A DNA stretch of 64,000 bases from Anaerobiospirillum sp. NML120449 (GCF_023051105.1 NZ_JALKIL010000017.1:25339-89338), one strand, 5' to 3'; positions 18,101 through 27,313 are shown, numbered from the stretch's first letter. The notes: generated from the sequence alone by a model not told the origin. Numbers and translations: made by a program.

Positions 18101-19327
18101 GATGTGGGCAAAGCGCCTTGCAATAACAAGGCGCAGAGCATTACTCCAGGAAAGCGACTGATTTTCAGTGACAACCTCATTTTCAATACTGTCAATGCGA
18201 TTGTCGGCAAAAGGCTCATTAAGAACAGTTAATGGTGTTCCGGGCTTCCATGGCAGGAGCTTAAAGCACACAGGGGAGTCAAGACGGGTGCTGGCAGCCT
18301 GACCACCTGAGACAAATGATCCTGATACCTGATGCATCTGAACGAAAGGGCAGAACTGGGCAAGCCACTGATTGAGATGCTGCTGGAGGCTGAGCATAAT
18401 CTTACTTGCCCTGGCCGCAGGCGTTCCCTTTGTTACAGGGGTGCGGCTGTTGCTGAAGCCTCCGGCAGCAGCTGCATTAATACATGCTTTGACATCTGGT
18501 TTTACCAGCTCGTCAAAGCTGCTGACCAGATCATGACGGGTAAGACACTGACCGGATGGAGTTGACGCAGCAGCGGCAATATCAGGCATAAGAGAATTTG
18601 CCAGAGTAAAAAGTCTGGAACATACTTCAGGAGTAGCGCCAAAGCTTTGCGGGAATACCAGCTTCTGCTCCTTCAGCTTTTTCATGGCTCTGTTTTGTGG
18701 TTCAGTGTAACGTTCGTAACACTTGAAGACCATAAAATCGGCACGGAAGTAACCACGGGCAACAGTAAAGGCATGCAGGGCAAGGCTGTCGGCTCCGGTC
18801 AGGAAGTACCACAGTCCCTTAAGATAGAAAAAGCCGCAGGAGTAGCCAAAGTAAGGTTCACACCTGTCAAAGAGTTCTTCTATTTGATTAAAGCCCGCAA
18901 ATGCCTCAGCAAAGGTCCTGCCCTTTTCATCAACCAGCACGCCGTTTTCCGTCAGCACATAACATCCCATAATCATGGCTGTCAGATAGGCGTAGTCATA
19001 CTCAGGTATCAGCCCCACGGTAACAAACCTGCAGTAGCGAGTATCAAGGAGCTTAAGATTACCCCAGCTGTAGAGACTGCCATTGATTATGCTGGCGGCC
19101 AGAGAGTAAAAGTCGTCCTTTCTGCTGCTCGTTACGGGCAGGATCACATCCATAATGCATTCAACAGGAACGCTGCGGCCAGTCCAGCGTGCTTCAGTTG
19201 GAGGATGGTCATATTGCTTATATGAAGCCAGCTCATCGAAGTACCTGGAATCGGCAGCATCTTTAATATCGAAGTCACCATCATCAGGCCACTGCCAATT
19301 TTCCTTGTCGCCATCAAAACCGTTCAT
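15149..19327 (-). CDS. 1392-aa cytoplasmic-type protein, unrecognised, with TPR-like motif and Lys/Ala/Ser-rich tail
   Basis: No named family recognised. Start ATG 19327 is preceded by AGAGG. No signal peptide. Residues 50-800 look globular, rich in Tyr, Phe and Trp. One segment fits the TPR pattern at every key position: Phe167, Gly171, Tyr174, Gly178, Ala183, Phe187, Ala190. Around 862-899 a Lys/Ala/Gly stretch repeats GKT units (AGKTAGKTDGKTVGKTG), resembling a histone H1-like tail rather than a P-loop. A further folded patch (about 990-1070) holds ERNTLGEVNSNSSHDLSALY. The last 300 residues are Ala/Ser-rich and end in a basic TARTTRTARTKA segment. Build resembles the 880-aa neighbour and the giant pair. 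Confidence 0.8.
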   Translation of the reverse strand: MNGFDGDKENWQWPDDGDFDIKDAADSRYFDELASYKQYDHPPTEARWTGRSVPVECIMDVILPVTSSRKDDFYSLAASIINGSLYSWGNLKLLDTRYCRFVTVGLIPEYDYAYLTAMIMGCYVLTENGVLVDEKGRTFAEAFAGFNQIEELFDRCEPYFGYSCGFFYLKGLWYFLTGADSLALHAFTVARGYFRADFMVFKCYERYTEPQNRAMKKLKEQKLVFPQSFGATPEVCSRLFTLANSLMPDIAAAASTPSGQCLTRHDLVSSFDELVKPDVKACINAAAAGGFSNSRTPVTKGTPAARASKIMLSLQQHLNQWLAQFCPFVQMHQVSGSFVSGGQAASTRLDSPVCFKLLPWKPGTPLTVLNEPFADNRIDSIENEVVTENQSLSWSNALRLVIARRFAHIVNAALSDVITLQVSDDDFADKEVSKAVAPEGMLRCSFEQYEQFKTKNTRLEQKVKVPARSRPESALPETSYNYLYLERCGPQYNRHNYHKRNSDVSFYGRLPGAQDVLKAADKRETDLYRIIAWYELHGQFHRIAVSHESLNEYQMLYDSNPGARVSLLRAVYWDLPEIASRYPDARTVREAITKCLKVRQYEEEAQKSCPFGTLNDGEMPFCSPDFSLYAMVRYFCDQGKYDEIDPDRQSIAALLEDERYLENDVVIYDIPEYDIKIRGFGSRTVRELVRKFRVNDGTQNQGCGDLDQRVKVRDRGMSYDNITLPVTRYPGAPYVLSMHEELQWRTSGNALALKAGRRVYSDAAVMDWLNMLILRYHSWRLNFPEDVMCPRRINPRAWSSPLAAALQIEAMSSLLPVDSAQLLYILHPYHQQIACQAGLSLHYVVIEFNQPLADDSGLTPGMAIKSSTAGKAASRAAGKTAGKTDGKTVGKTGRMVLPDELLMLIRALQSDLPAQLLDYDSASPARAASGKTTDSKDGTAGMAAARSTGAAGAGKAGHDCRAAAIDLRFNRPVLASERNTLGEVNSNSSHDLSALYLGWTQTDRSLIVDFLVYDYDSFAYIADQWSRLGRLDSLNIKRITMCALSGCATPHFLYGPEAGRLSNSAPACDPDAYSAADAADSSMGHDPLSPAGRADSSAAAGAASGSAADSGRSSGRLSLRSRSGGNTGLVGIAGIGSWREDDRDRKAATSGKSRSRTASASASSSFAASQTATGKSGTRQGRNSRSEGASAISGGLNAAAGSRLNTKDYPATSGSDTAARASAAGSGAGSLSGIAFWADTLASACGADMADSPDSACATASSTASSPASAGDMPSAEDLLNMSFDLTPVVHTDYEAMGLFGSPAAASSPGPDSPASASKPSARARSTATGKAAAASADKTGSASSAADTGAAPSGTRSRSGKRAASATRTARTTRTARTKATAAASDAADTD

Positions 19328-20491
19328 ACGTGCCTCTGACCCAGAATAAAATCAAAGCGCCTATTTTACCAAAAAAGTCCCGCCCTCCCCCAACCACACG
19401 CACCCTGCCGCGCAGGCATCCCCCAGCCCGCAGCACGCAGCACGCTCACCTTCCGCGTCCTCGCACCCGGCCGGCACTTTATCCGGCTTCTTGACCCGGC
19501 AGAGGCCGGCCAGGCAATAGTCAAAGAACACTGACGCCAAAGTCCCAGGGATAAAGTCCCTTTGAATTTTCCCTGCGCCCTGGGTTGAGCAGCTGACTTG
19601 CTGGGTGACTGGCTTGACAGCTGTCTGGATGCATGGGCCACTGCCCTGCTTAAAGCCTGCTTGAATGATTGAGTGACTGAGGGGGTAAGGGACAGGAGTA
19701 CCAAATGTATGCATACAGCAAACTAAAGGGTATCAACCATGCTCCGCTGGAAAAACGGTCACTGGCACGATTCACCAAACCTCTTATCCCTTCCGCTGCT
19801 GCCACTGTTACAGGGTGGCTTTTAGCGGCAAACTGCCTGACACGCAGCAGTACTGGTTCCGGTGCTGGCAGGGGGCTGTGCTGGCTGGTAGACAGCGGAC
19901 AGGACAGCATAGTCATTGGTTTAGCTATTGAGATTTTGCCATGACATTGACCTCTGACTACGCTGATGGCCCCTGAGCTGAAGCTGCACTGGCAACGACA
20001 CAGCATGGCGGCCGGCAATTGTAAGTTGCCATGCAGACAGGAATGAATGAATGCAGGCCGGCAGGCATAAATGCATGCTCCCATGTGAGCTAAGCGTATT
20101 TCCCGATAGGATGCGGAGGCAATAGCCGCACAGTGGGAGAGGTAGTGAGCAGCGTGACGCCTGCGCAGGGTGCAGCGTCATGACAGGACGCTTATCTTTT
20201 GCGTATGACTGGAATGAAAGGCTGTTTTCAGGCATGATATCGCCCTGAGCTCCTGTTCACTTGCTTAAATTAAGCCTTAATACGGACGGCAGGAATGCTT
20301 TTTCCGTTTTATCAGGCAGCAGATACTGATTCCATAATCAGGACCTTATCTCGGCCCTCACACAGTACTACCTGAGCGTTCCCTCCACCAGTGCCGAGCT
20401 GTCCCTGGGCAGGCTGTCGATGCCGGACCTGTGAGACTGAAAGAGCTCAGAGGCTGATGTTTTTCAGGACAATTATCTTTCGGGTGATTTG
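19328..20491. other. intergenic, divergent region between the 1392-aa gene and gtrA-like gene
   Basis: No gene recognised in about 1.16 kb. Both flanking genes point away from here, so promoters for both should lie inside; none is clear enough to mark. CCGGC-rich inverted repeats occur around 19468-19512. Confidence 0.4.
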
Positions 20492-21064
20492 ATGACCAGT
20501 AAACCCCATAACAGCAAGCTGTTCCGTCAGATTATGCGCTTTGCCGTAGTAGGCGGTCTTTCCTTTGTTATCGACTTCACTTTACTGCTGGTGCTGACCG
20601 AATATGTCGGTCTGAACTATCTGACCTCGGCAACCATCTCCTTTATTGCCTCAGTAATAGTCAACTACATACTGAGCATTGCCTGGGTATTCACAGCCCG
20701 CAAGAATGTCACAAGAACCCGTACCCGCAGTGCCCTTGAGGTAGTACTGTTCTTCGTACTGGCCGTATGCGGTCTGTTTATCAACAACGGCATCATGTGG
20801 GTAAGCGTAGAGGTTCTGGCTATCAGCTACATCACAGGTAAGCTCTTTGCCACGGCTGTGGTCATGGTCTTTAACTTCATCACCCGAAAGATTCTCATCG
20901 AAGGCCGCCTGCGCCACAGTCACGATCACGACCAAGGGCAGCCCGCCGCCCCTGCGGCTGACGCCGCAGGGCCATCCGTAACAGACACATCGTCCACTGC
21001 AGCATCTGCTCTGGAAACCAACAGCACTGCAGCCAGGGATGAGCAGAACAGGGCCAATCCTTAG
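20492..21064 (+). CDS. GtrA-family membrane protein
   Basis: Small inner-membrane protein of 190 aa. GtrA-like proteins have four membrane helices and are linked to moving lipid-carried sugars (such as undecaprenyl-phosphate glucose) across the membrane for O-antigen or cell-surface glycans. Seen here: FAVVGGLSFVIDFTLLLVLT, then three more hydrophobic spans near 45-65, 85-105 and 110-130, with the RF(x)VVGG start typical of the family. The ATG at 20492 follows GGGTGA; a TTG one codon earlier is less likely. Unusual: about 45 extra C-terminal residues, first His/Asp-rich (HSHDHD) then Ala/Ser/Thr-rich. No glycosyltransferase partner is adjacent, so the substrate is open. Confidence 0.88.
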   Translation: MTSKPHNSKLFRQIMRFAVVGGLSFVIDFTLLLVLTEYVGLNYLTSATISFIASVIVNYILSIAWVFTARKNVTRTRTRSALEVVLFFVLAVCGLFINNGIMWVSVEVLAISYITGKLFATAVVMVFNFITRKILIEGRLRHSHDHDQGQPAAPAADAAGPSVTDTSSTAASALETNSTAARDEQNRANP

Positions 21065-21237
21065 GCTGCGCCTGATGCTCTTGCAGCTCAGCTATCCTGA
21101 CTCCATCGCGGAGCCATCCCGGCTGGCAAAGACACAGCATAAGCCCGGGCAACCAGTACAATCCCGGACCAGATAAGCAAGGCCCAGCCCAGACAAGCCC
21201 ACCCCATAAGTCCAGTCACAATAAATCAATCTCACAG

Positions 21238-21270
21238 CAGCGCCACCCGGCGCTGTTGTGCTTTTCAGAA
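21238..21270 (+). terminator. possible terminator downstream of the gtrA-like gene
   Basis: CAGCGCC (21238-21244) pairs with GGCGCTG (21249-21255), then TTGTGCTTTTC. It is 170 bp past the stop codon. The T-tract is interrupted, so this is tentative. Confidence 0.4.
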
Positions 21271-21965
21271 CCTGCAAAGCCGGGCCTGGCTAAGCCAGGC
21301 AACACGCAATGTAACGTCCAGGCAGCTTACCATCATCACTGCCATCACCCTGCCCTCTCCTTCCTCACTATCTCACTCCTAAAGGCCATAAAGTCGCTGA
21401 TTAAGGCCCGCAATTCAACGCCTGTGCTGAGCCCCCCCTGATCTGCCCTGCAGGCCCGAACAACCTGGCAGTGCCGCGCTTCACCATTCAACGCCATGCC
21501 ACGCCACACCATGACGTATCCTGTAAGGCCTTAAATGACCTGCAGTCCCTTGCAATGCGATTATGACCTGGCCTCTTTCTGACTGGGTAAGACCTGGTAT
21601 AGCCTTGCAAGACTGGCAAGACAGGGTAAGACGTGATAACCATGTGCCGCGCGCGGCTCAAATTTGGACTTCACACCAGGAAAAGCGGCAATGCCAGTCA
21701 GGCAACACACAGTGGTGCCGCCACTGAGCTCCAATGCTTAACTCGAAACTCCAGGCCTGCAGTCCCCAACTCGCAACTCCCAGCTTCCAGACCCAACTTA
21801 AAAAAACTCAGCTCTTAACGCCCATCTGCTGACCTGCAGTTAAGGGCATGAAGTACCGGGAGAGTATTACCTTTATCTGCGGCATCTCTACATGGCTCAT
21901 ACAGCTGATCCTCAAGCTGCCAAGTCATGATGTCAGCAAATGCCATTACTCTGTTTTTCTCTGTC

Positions 21966-22040
21966 TTAAAAGCCCGCCCAGACAGATCTGTCCTGCAGCT
22001 CGGTCGCCAGGTCAGACATTTGTTTAGTCAATCGTCTCAT
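21966..22040 (-). CDS. possible 24-aa peptide downstream of the Fur box
   Basis: Minus-strand ATG preceded by GGATAGGG, and lying 14 nt beyond the Fur box. The peptide would start MRRLTKQMSDLATELQ. It could be a leader peptide, a relic of an iron gene, or chance. No family recognised. Confidence 0.18.
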   Translation of the reverse strand: MRRLTKQMSDLATELQDRSVWAGF

Positions 22041-22053
22041 GCCCTATCCGGGT

Positions 22054-22072
22054 TAAAATGATAATCATTATC
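22054..22072. promoter_or_regulatory. Fur box
   Basis: AATGATAATCATTATC matches the classical 19-bp Fur operator (GATAATGATAATCATTATC) at 17 of 19 positions. Fur with iron normally represses the promoter it covers. No iron gene is next to it on either side, so the target is unclear: a small RNA, the short frame on the minus strand, or a lost gene. Confidence 0.7.
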
Positions 22073-23414
22073 AACATTTGTAAAACGTCCTTTAAACACA
22101 ATTCTTTTGATAAACGGCGCACATCAGGGATTTATCAGGCTGCCTAGTTATAGCTTCCATTCAAGTGTGATGCGTAATTCAGGTCATTTTTCATCATGCA
22201 GGGGCTTGCCAATACAGGGCTAATAGCAACAATACAGTGCCGAACATTTACCCTGAGGTCATTCAGCCTGTCCGGGACAGTGCGTGTAAAGCAGCATTCT
22301 GGTTATCCAGCCGTTCCGGCAAAGACAGTCAAGGCTGCAGAACCTGGCAATCGTCAGTTCACCTGAAAAGATCTCGTGTGCAGGGAGCCTGGCCCCTGGC
22401 AAATGCCTCTGACAGCTGCACATAGCCCCAGGTCCAAGGCACCTGATCCAGAGCACCGGGTCCATGGTACAAGGTATTGTTCAAATGCCAGGCAGAAAGA
22501 GCAGCAGTCTGAAAATGACGCAGGTGCTCTGACCGCAGTTGCACAGCAGATAATAAGTGACACAACCAGCACTTCAGTTGCCAGGAACTGGACAGCCAGG
22601 CATTACACCGGTATGCTGCAACGATCACCAGGTTTACTGTGCCGATGTTATCTGTACTGCAAAGTGGCTCTGTTTTGAGCATAAATGCGATACCCGCCCC
22701 GGAGACTGGACATGTGGTGAGTACCAGTTCTTATAAGGCAGGAAGCAGTAAACCTCTGCTGAACCGTATTTTTACTGGGACAGCTATGACAACCAGACTG
22801 ATATCCTCAGGAGCTCCTGTTTGTAATATGGCAATTAATACATGCCATACAGCCTGATAATCAAACTGCGGCAGTCTGTGCAGCTGTTGCCTTAAAGGCC
22901 ATGTATCACGACTTCAGGTTTAAATGAAAGCTGTAATGCAGCTGTCAGCTGTCGGCCTCAGGCCTTAAAGAGCCGCCCACAGAACCGGCTCAAAGCTCAT
23001 AAATATTGTTGCAGCTCATTAACCGGGTATTTGATGACCTGCTCTGCCGATCTGTGCAGATCAGGTTTCCATCGCTGATTCGGGCAGCCCTGCCAGTTAC
23101 GAACAGATATACTATTTTTTCCCTGTGGCACTGCAGTACATTCATAAAATGCCGTTACACACGGATAAACCCTGCAGCCTTGCTGTCAGGAAGCCAGATA
23201 ATGTATGTGGCCAGACCTGTCCATGGTCCCCATACTAAAAGCCATGTTTCGCTCACCTGTGAAGTCAGGACAGAACTGACCTGACAAGGCAGCCCTGCCT
23301 TAACCGTTTAAGCGGCTGACAAGCCCTCATACGGCTGCCTGGGTAAACTTGATGCCATTGAAGACCTGCATTGAGCTTACTGAGCGAAATAACTGTACAT
23401 GGAGAGAAATGTAA

Positions 23415-24110
23415 ATGCGCTGGTCTTACGTGCTAATCATCCTTGGAATAAATGCCGTCTCTTTTGGCGTCCTGTACTTGACGCATACAGGGCTGGCCGC
23501 TCATATAATCATTCAGACCATTGTATTTATTGCAGGATTAATAGGCGTATCCTTATTCCACAAGTACAAAAGTACCCGCTTCCCTGTGCCATCTCCACAG
23601 ATTCTGGCAAGCTATCGCAAGTACTACAGCCAGTGTGATTTCTTTGCCATGACCTCCCGTGGCAAGAAAGGCGGCCTGTACGACTTCTCCTCAAATGATA
23701 TTCATCCTGCTCAGTGCTTTGACCATATCAGTGCTCTGCTTATGCACTCAAATCGCGAGGCCACCTTCACCCCTGGCCAGATCTGCGTAATTTCCGCCAG
23801 CTGGGCCACCACCATGCTCAAGGGCTGTCATGTAAACAACTACCCTCATATCGACACCCGCTACAAGCGCGATATGAACAAGGAGCTGTGCATTGGCGCC
23901 TGCTATAACGGTATCTACCGTGCCCTGCAGCCTGACTTCTCCCCTACCGATGATGTTCAGTGGTGTATAGACAACTCCAACGTTGCCAACTACATCCTCA
24001 ACATGCTTGAGTACTTCCAGCACCACCCTGCATTCTTCCTCAACGAGGCCAAAGGAACACTTGAGACCCTGGACAAGCTGCGCAAGTACCTCAAAGCCAA
24101 GCTGAGCTGA
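23415..24110 (+). CDS. small membrane-anchored protein of unknown function
   Basis: 231 aa, not recognised. Two hydrophobic helices at the N-terminus (about 4-23 and 30-48; YVLIILGINAVSFGVLYL, then IIIQTIVFIAGLIGVSLF) are followed by a 180-residue soluble part rich in Tyr, His and Cys, probably cytoplasmic. Start ATG has GGAGAG 8 nt upstream. The C-terminal helix is Lys/Leu-rich (LDKLRKYLKAKLS). A long inverted repeat follows the stop. It has no operon partner; array C flagellins begin 780 bp downstream. Confidence 0.75.
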   Translation: MRWSYVLIILGINAVSFGVLYLTHTGLAAHIIIQTIVFIAGLIGVSLFHKYKSTRFPVPSPQILASYRKYYSQCDFFAMTSRGKKGGLYDFSSNDIHPAQCFDHISALLMHSNREATFTPGQICVISASWATTMLKGCHVNNYPHIDTRYKRDMNKELCIGACYNGIYRALQPDFSPTDDVQWCIDNSNVANYILNMLEYFQHHPAFFLNEAKGTLETLDKLRKYLKAKLS

Positions 24111-24133
24111 TAAAGCGCGGCAGACCCAACCAT

Positions 24134-24167
24134 CAACGCCCCGAACTCCCCCGAGTCCGGGGCGTTG
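24134..24167 (+). terminator. GC-rich hairpin after the 231-aa gene
   Basis: CAACGCCCCG (24134-24143) and CGGGGCGTTG (24158-24167) make a perfect 10-bp stem with a further inner pairing (ACTC/GAGT). No T-tract follows, so it may protect the transcript end or act with another factor. Confidence 0.55.
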
Positions 24168-24388
24168 TGCATTCAGCCCCGGCACTTCAAACGCCCCACG
24201 GCTCACAACCAGCGCCACAAACAGCATGCACTCCGCGACCGGCCCGAAAAGCCAACCCGCCAGTCAGCCCCCACCTTAGAGGACCAACCAGCGCCACACC
24301 GGCCCGTCCTGGCAAATAGTCATACCTAACGCAAAGAGCGTCCTGACCATGGCCCACATACAGCCGCAAAGCCATAGCAGAGTAAACG

Positions 24389-24520
24389 ACCATGATGACG
24401 GCAGTATGAGAGCACAGGATAGATCCATGATGCCGGCAGTATCAGAGCACAGGGCAGGTCCTGATTCCGGAAGTATCAGAGCACAGGGCAGGTCCTGATT
24501 CCGGAAGTACCAGAACAAAG
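24389..24520. repeat. 34-35 bp tandem repeat, four copies
   Basis: Units start at 24389, 24424, 24459 and 24493. The shared core is AGTATCAGAGCACAGGGCAG; the middle two units are closest. Non-coding, between the 231-aa gene and array C. Confidence 0.75.
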
Positions 24521-24752
24521 AAAAGGCCCCTGCTGCCAGAAGTAAGCAAAGGCAAGGACTGTAATGCCGGGAGTACTTGCCGCCTTTTGCCGTTGCATTG
24601 CCGCATTAAATCACACCGGCAAACAGTTCAGCCAAAGGCGGCAAGCAGATACCTTGCACAGAGCAGAAAAGTGAGGATCCCACGTGCAGCATCAGGCCCC
24701 GGGATCACTGGATTTAAGCCTGTTTTACGCATTCTTTTTATCTTATCTATAG

Positions 24753-24768
24753 TGGCATATGCATTGCA
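24753..24768 (+). promoter_or_regulatory. sigma-54-type promoter upstream of flagellin array C
   Basis: TGGCAT-N5-TTGCA, with GG (24754-24755) and GC (24766-24767) exactly 10 nt apart as in -24/-12 promoters (consensus TGGCAC-N5-TTGC). The predicted start near 24779 gives a leader of about 109 nt before the first array C gene. Sigma-54 drives flagellar genes in many polar-flagellated gammaproteobacteria. Confidence 0.5.
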
Positions 24769-24887
24769 TGGTCAATTTTTGCCAGGATGACAAAATCGCA
24801 TACCATCCGGCCATACATGCTACCGAAGAGAGTTTAGTCACAGAGCTCCTCCGGAAAAGAGAATTAGAGAGAAAGAGAGAAAAGCGT

Positions 24888-25823
24888 ATGGCACTTTACG
24901 TTAACACGAACGTCAGCAGCATTAATGCTCAGCGCAAACTGAGCAATGCTACGCTGAACCTCAATGTATCCTATCAGCGCCTCTCATCTGGCCTGAGAAT
25001 TAACTCTGCCAAAGATGACGCCGCCGGTCTGCAGATATCAGACCGCCTCACAACCCAGATTAACGGTCTCAATCAGGGCAACCGCAACACCAATGACGGT
25101 ATCGCCCTTGCCCAGACTATTGAAGGTGCTCTCGACGAGACCACCAACATGCTCCAGCGCATCCGCGTGCTGGCCGTCCAGTCAGCCAACGGCACCAACT
25201 CAGCTTCCGATCGCAAGGCCCTCCAGGAAGAAGTAACCCAGCTTTCCCAGGAAATCACCCGTATTGCCAAGCAGACCACCTTTGCTGGTCAGACCGTCAT
25301 CAATGGCAAGTACAAGCAGAATACCAATGAAAATTCACTCATTCCTGCTGATGGTGTACTGAAGTTCCAGGTAGGCGCCAATGCAGGCAACACCCTGTCA
25401 CTGAACTGGGGTGATGAGTTTACTTTAAGCGGCATTGCTCTTCAGGCCAAGCTTACACAGAATGATATTGATAATACAAAAGCCCCTGTAGGACTCGTAA
25501 AGAGCGGTGGTGCCATTCGTTTCTCTCTTTGTACTGCATCAACTGCAACCAACCTGCTTGCCAATGTGGACAAGCTTATTCAGGCTGTAGACTCACAGCG
25601 CGCTGCGCTGGGCGCTTTACAAAACAGAATGGAAAGCACTATCAGAAATCAGGCCAATATTTCTGAGAACCAGTCTGATGCCCGCAGCCGCATAAGAGAC
25701 ACAGATTTTGCCTCTGAAACAGCCGCGCTTACCCAGAATAACATTATCCAGCAGGCATCTCAGTCTGTACTGGCACAGGCTAACCAGCGCCCAACTATTG
25801 CGCTGAGTCTGCTGGGACGATAA
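24888..25823 (+). CDS. flagellin C1 (fliC/flaA family)
   Basis: Filament subunit of 311 aa. The open frame runs back to an ATG at 24759, but that adds 43 highly charged residues absent from the other flagellins. The ATG at 24888 gives MALYVNTN and has GAGAGAAAGAGAG in front, so it is used. N-terminal block of the [15 protein letters not shown] type. It has ISDRL (as in array A) where C2-C8 have IADRL. The centre is AGQTVINGKYKQNTNEN, as in C5, then [12 protein letters not shown]. One cysteine at 215 (FSLCTAS). Ends SLLGR. First gene of the eight-gene array, directly behind the sigma-54-like promoter. Confidence 0.96.
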   Translation: MALYVNTNVSSINAQRKLSNATLNLNVSYQRLSSGLRINSAKDDAAGLQISDRLTTQINGLNQGNRNTNDGIALAQTIEGALDETTNMLQRIRVLAVQSANGTNSASDRKALQEEVTQLSQEITRIAKQTTFAGQTVINGKYKQNTNENSLIPADGVLKFQVGANAGNTLSLNWGDEFTLSGIALQAKLTQNDIDNTKAPVGLVKSGGAIRFSLCTASTATNLLANVDKLIQAVDSQRAALGALQNRMESTIRNQANISENQSDARSRIRDTDFASETAALTQNNIIQQASQSVLAQANQRPTIALSLLGR

Positions 25824-25842
25824 AGAATAATATTTCTATCTC

Positions 25843-26120
25843 TACTCTCTTTATCATCCTCTCTTATTTCAATATTTCTTAATATCGTGTCATGCCCCAG
25901 TATACAGTATGACTGGGGTATGTTTACTAAATGGTTTTATAAAGTAAAACCCAAAGTGGACGCCCGGCGCCGTCGATGGCAGCCGTGCAGATAAAGCGAT
26001 TTCAGAATAGACATATCCTTGTACGGAATTCTTTCTTTACTCTCTTTACCACTCTCTTATTTCAATAACATTAATCAATATCGTGTCATGCTTCAGTTAC
26101 AACAGTATGGCTGAAGCATG
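25843..26120 (+). repeat. duplicated 80-bp 3'-end segment in the C1-C2 spacer, each copy with a hairpin
   Basis: Copy 1 (25843-25922) and copy 2 (26038-26120) share TACTCTCTTTA, CTCTTATTTCAATA and AATATCGTGTCATGC. Each ends in a stem: CATGCCCCAGT/ACTGGGGTATG (25891-25922) and CATGCTTCAG/CTGAAGCATG (26087-26120). The arms differ but still pair (CCCC/GGGG against CTTC/GAAG). The 115 bp between them contains no gene. It may mark a deleted flagellin copy. Confidence 0.75.
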
Positions 26121-26133
26121 TTCCTATTCCCAT

Positions 26134-26237
26134 AACTTGCAGCTCCCGGAATCGGGTGCAAGTTCAAAGCTGCGTTAACAGTTCAGAAAGCTACGGCATC
26201 TGTGCGCTGATACACGATTACAGAGGAGATACTTACT
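26134..26237 (+). promoter_or_regulatory. leader of flagellin C2
   Basis: AACTTGCA (26134-26141) pairs with TGCAAGTT (26157-26164), and inside it CCCG pairs with CGGG. A good ribosome site (AGAGGAG, 26222-26228) is 9 nt before the ATG. This leader is unlike those of C3-C8. Confidence 0.55.
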
Positions 26238-27176
26238 ATGGCCTTATACGTAAACACGAATGTCAGCTCCATAAATGCCCAGCGCAAGCTGAGCAATGCC
26301 ACCCTGAACCTGAACACCAGCTACCAGCGACTCTCCTCAGGCCTGCGCATTAACTCTGCCAAGGATGACGCAGCCGGCCTGCAGATTGCCGATCGCCTGA
26401 CCTCCCAGATCAATGGCCTCAACCAGGGCAACCGTAACACCAATGACGGTATCGCCTTAGCCCAGACCATTGAAGGTGCTCTGGACGAGACCACCAACAT
26501 GCTCCAGCGCATCCGCGTGCTGGCCGTGCAGTCCGCCAACGGTACTAATTCACAGAAAGACCGCGATGCACTTCAGGAAGAAGTTACTCAGCTGTCAGCT
26601 GAAATCACTCGTATCGCTAAGCAGACAACATTTGCAGGTGATCAGGTACTTGATGGTGCAGGCGCTGGTTTAATTCCTGGTACTGGCAACAACAAGGGCA
26701 AGATCGTATTCCAGGTTGGCGCAAACGCCGGCAACACCCTCGACCTTAACTGGTCTGCAGCTTTCACCATGTCAGGACTTGCCAAGCTTGCTCAGCTTGG
26801 TGCTGGCAACGATGCAAAAGACAATGGCATCCATAAAGTAAACAATGCTTTTGGTGCTAACAAGCACGATTATCGTTGGTCTGTATCATCAGCAAGTACT
26901 TCTACCAAGACTCTTGAGAACATCGACAAGATGATCCAGGCTGTTGACTCCAAACGAGCAAACCTAGGCGCTTTACAGAACAGAATGGAAAGCACTATTC
27001 GTAATCAGGCCAATATTTCTGAGAATCAGTCTGATGCCCGCAGCCGCATAAGAGACACAGACTTCGCATCAGAAACTGCTGCTCTTACCCAGAACAACAT
27101 TATTCAGCAGGCCTCCCAGTCCGTACTGGCACAGGCTAACCAGCGTCCAACTATTGCTCTGAGCCTGCTTGGCTAA
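26238..27176 (+). CDS. flagellin C2 (fliC/flaA family)
   Basis: Filament subunit of 312 aa. N-terminal block of the LNTSYQRL type with LTSQINGL. The centre reads [35 protein letters not shown], then a section ending [18 protein letters not shown], which is nearly identical in C4 and absent from the others. It differs from C4 around 190-215 ([20 protein letters not shown]). No cysteine. Ends SLLG. The leader and ribosome site differ from the later copies, so expression may differ too. Confidence 0.96.
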   Translation: MALYVNTNVSSINAQRKLSNATLNLNTSYQRLSSGLRINSAKDDAAGLQIADRLTSQINGLNQGNRNTNDGIALAQTIEGALDETTNMLQRIRVLAVQSANGTNSQKDRDALQEEVTQLSAEITRIAKQTTFAGDQVLDGAGAGLIPGTGNNKGKIVFQVGANAGNTLDLNWSAAFTMSGLAKLAQLGAGNDAKDNGIHKVNNAFGANKHDYRWSVSSASTSTKTLENIDKMIQAVDSKRANLGALQNRMESTIRNQANISENQSDARSRIRDTDFASETAALTQNNIIQQASQSVLAQANQRPTIALSLLG

Positions 27177-27234
27177 ACAATTTTTACTGCAGGTAATCAT
27201 ACCGGTTCCCTGCTTTCCTCTCCTGTTTCTATGC

Positions 27235-27313
27235 ACGCAGTAGTACATACTGCGTTTAAACCTCTGTAGTCGATGGACGTGAGTCCTGAGAAAGGCAGAT
27301 AAGTGAGCTACCA
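27235..27313 (+). promoter_or_regulatory. leader of flagellin C3
   Basis: Perfect 8-bp stem ACGCAGTA (27235-27242) / TACTGCGT (27248-27255), then TCTG and, 35-40 nt on, GAGAAAGGCAGATAAG just before the start. The CAGA next to the ribosome site can pair with the earlier TCTG, as in C4-C8. Confidence 0.6.

Larger units (their letters stand above)
21271..23414. other. 2.1-kb gene-poor interval with an orphan Fur box
   Basis: No convincing protein gene on either strand. It contains an inverted repeat GCCTGGC/GCCAGGC (21284-21300), a 12-bp palindrome GACAGATCTGTC (21981-21992) and the Fur box at 22054-22072. Small frames scattered through it lack ribosome sites. Confidence 0.4.

Noticed and set aside
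24759..24887. N-terminal extension of flagellin C1
   Set aside because: The 43 extra residues are highly charged and unlike flagellin; the internal ATG has the ribosome site and the family N-terminus.
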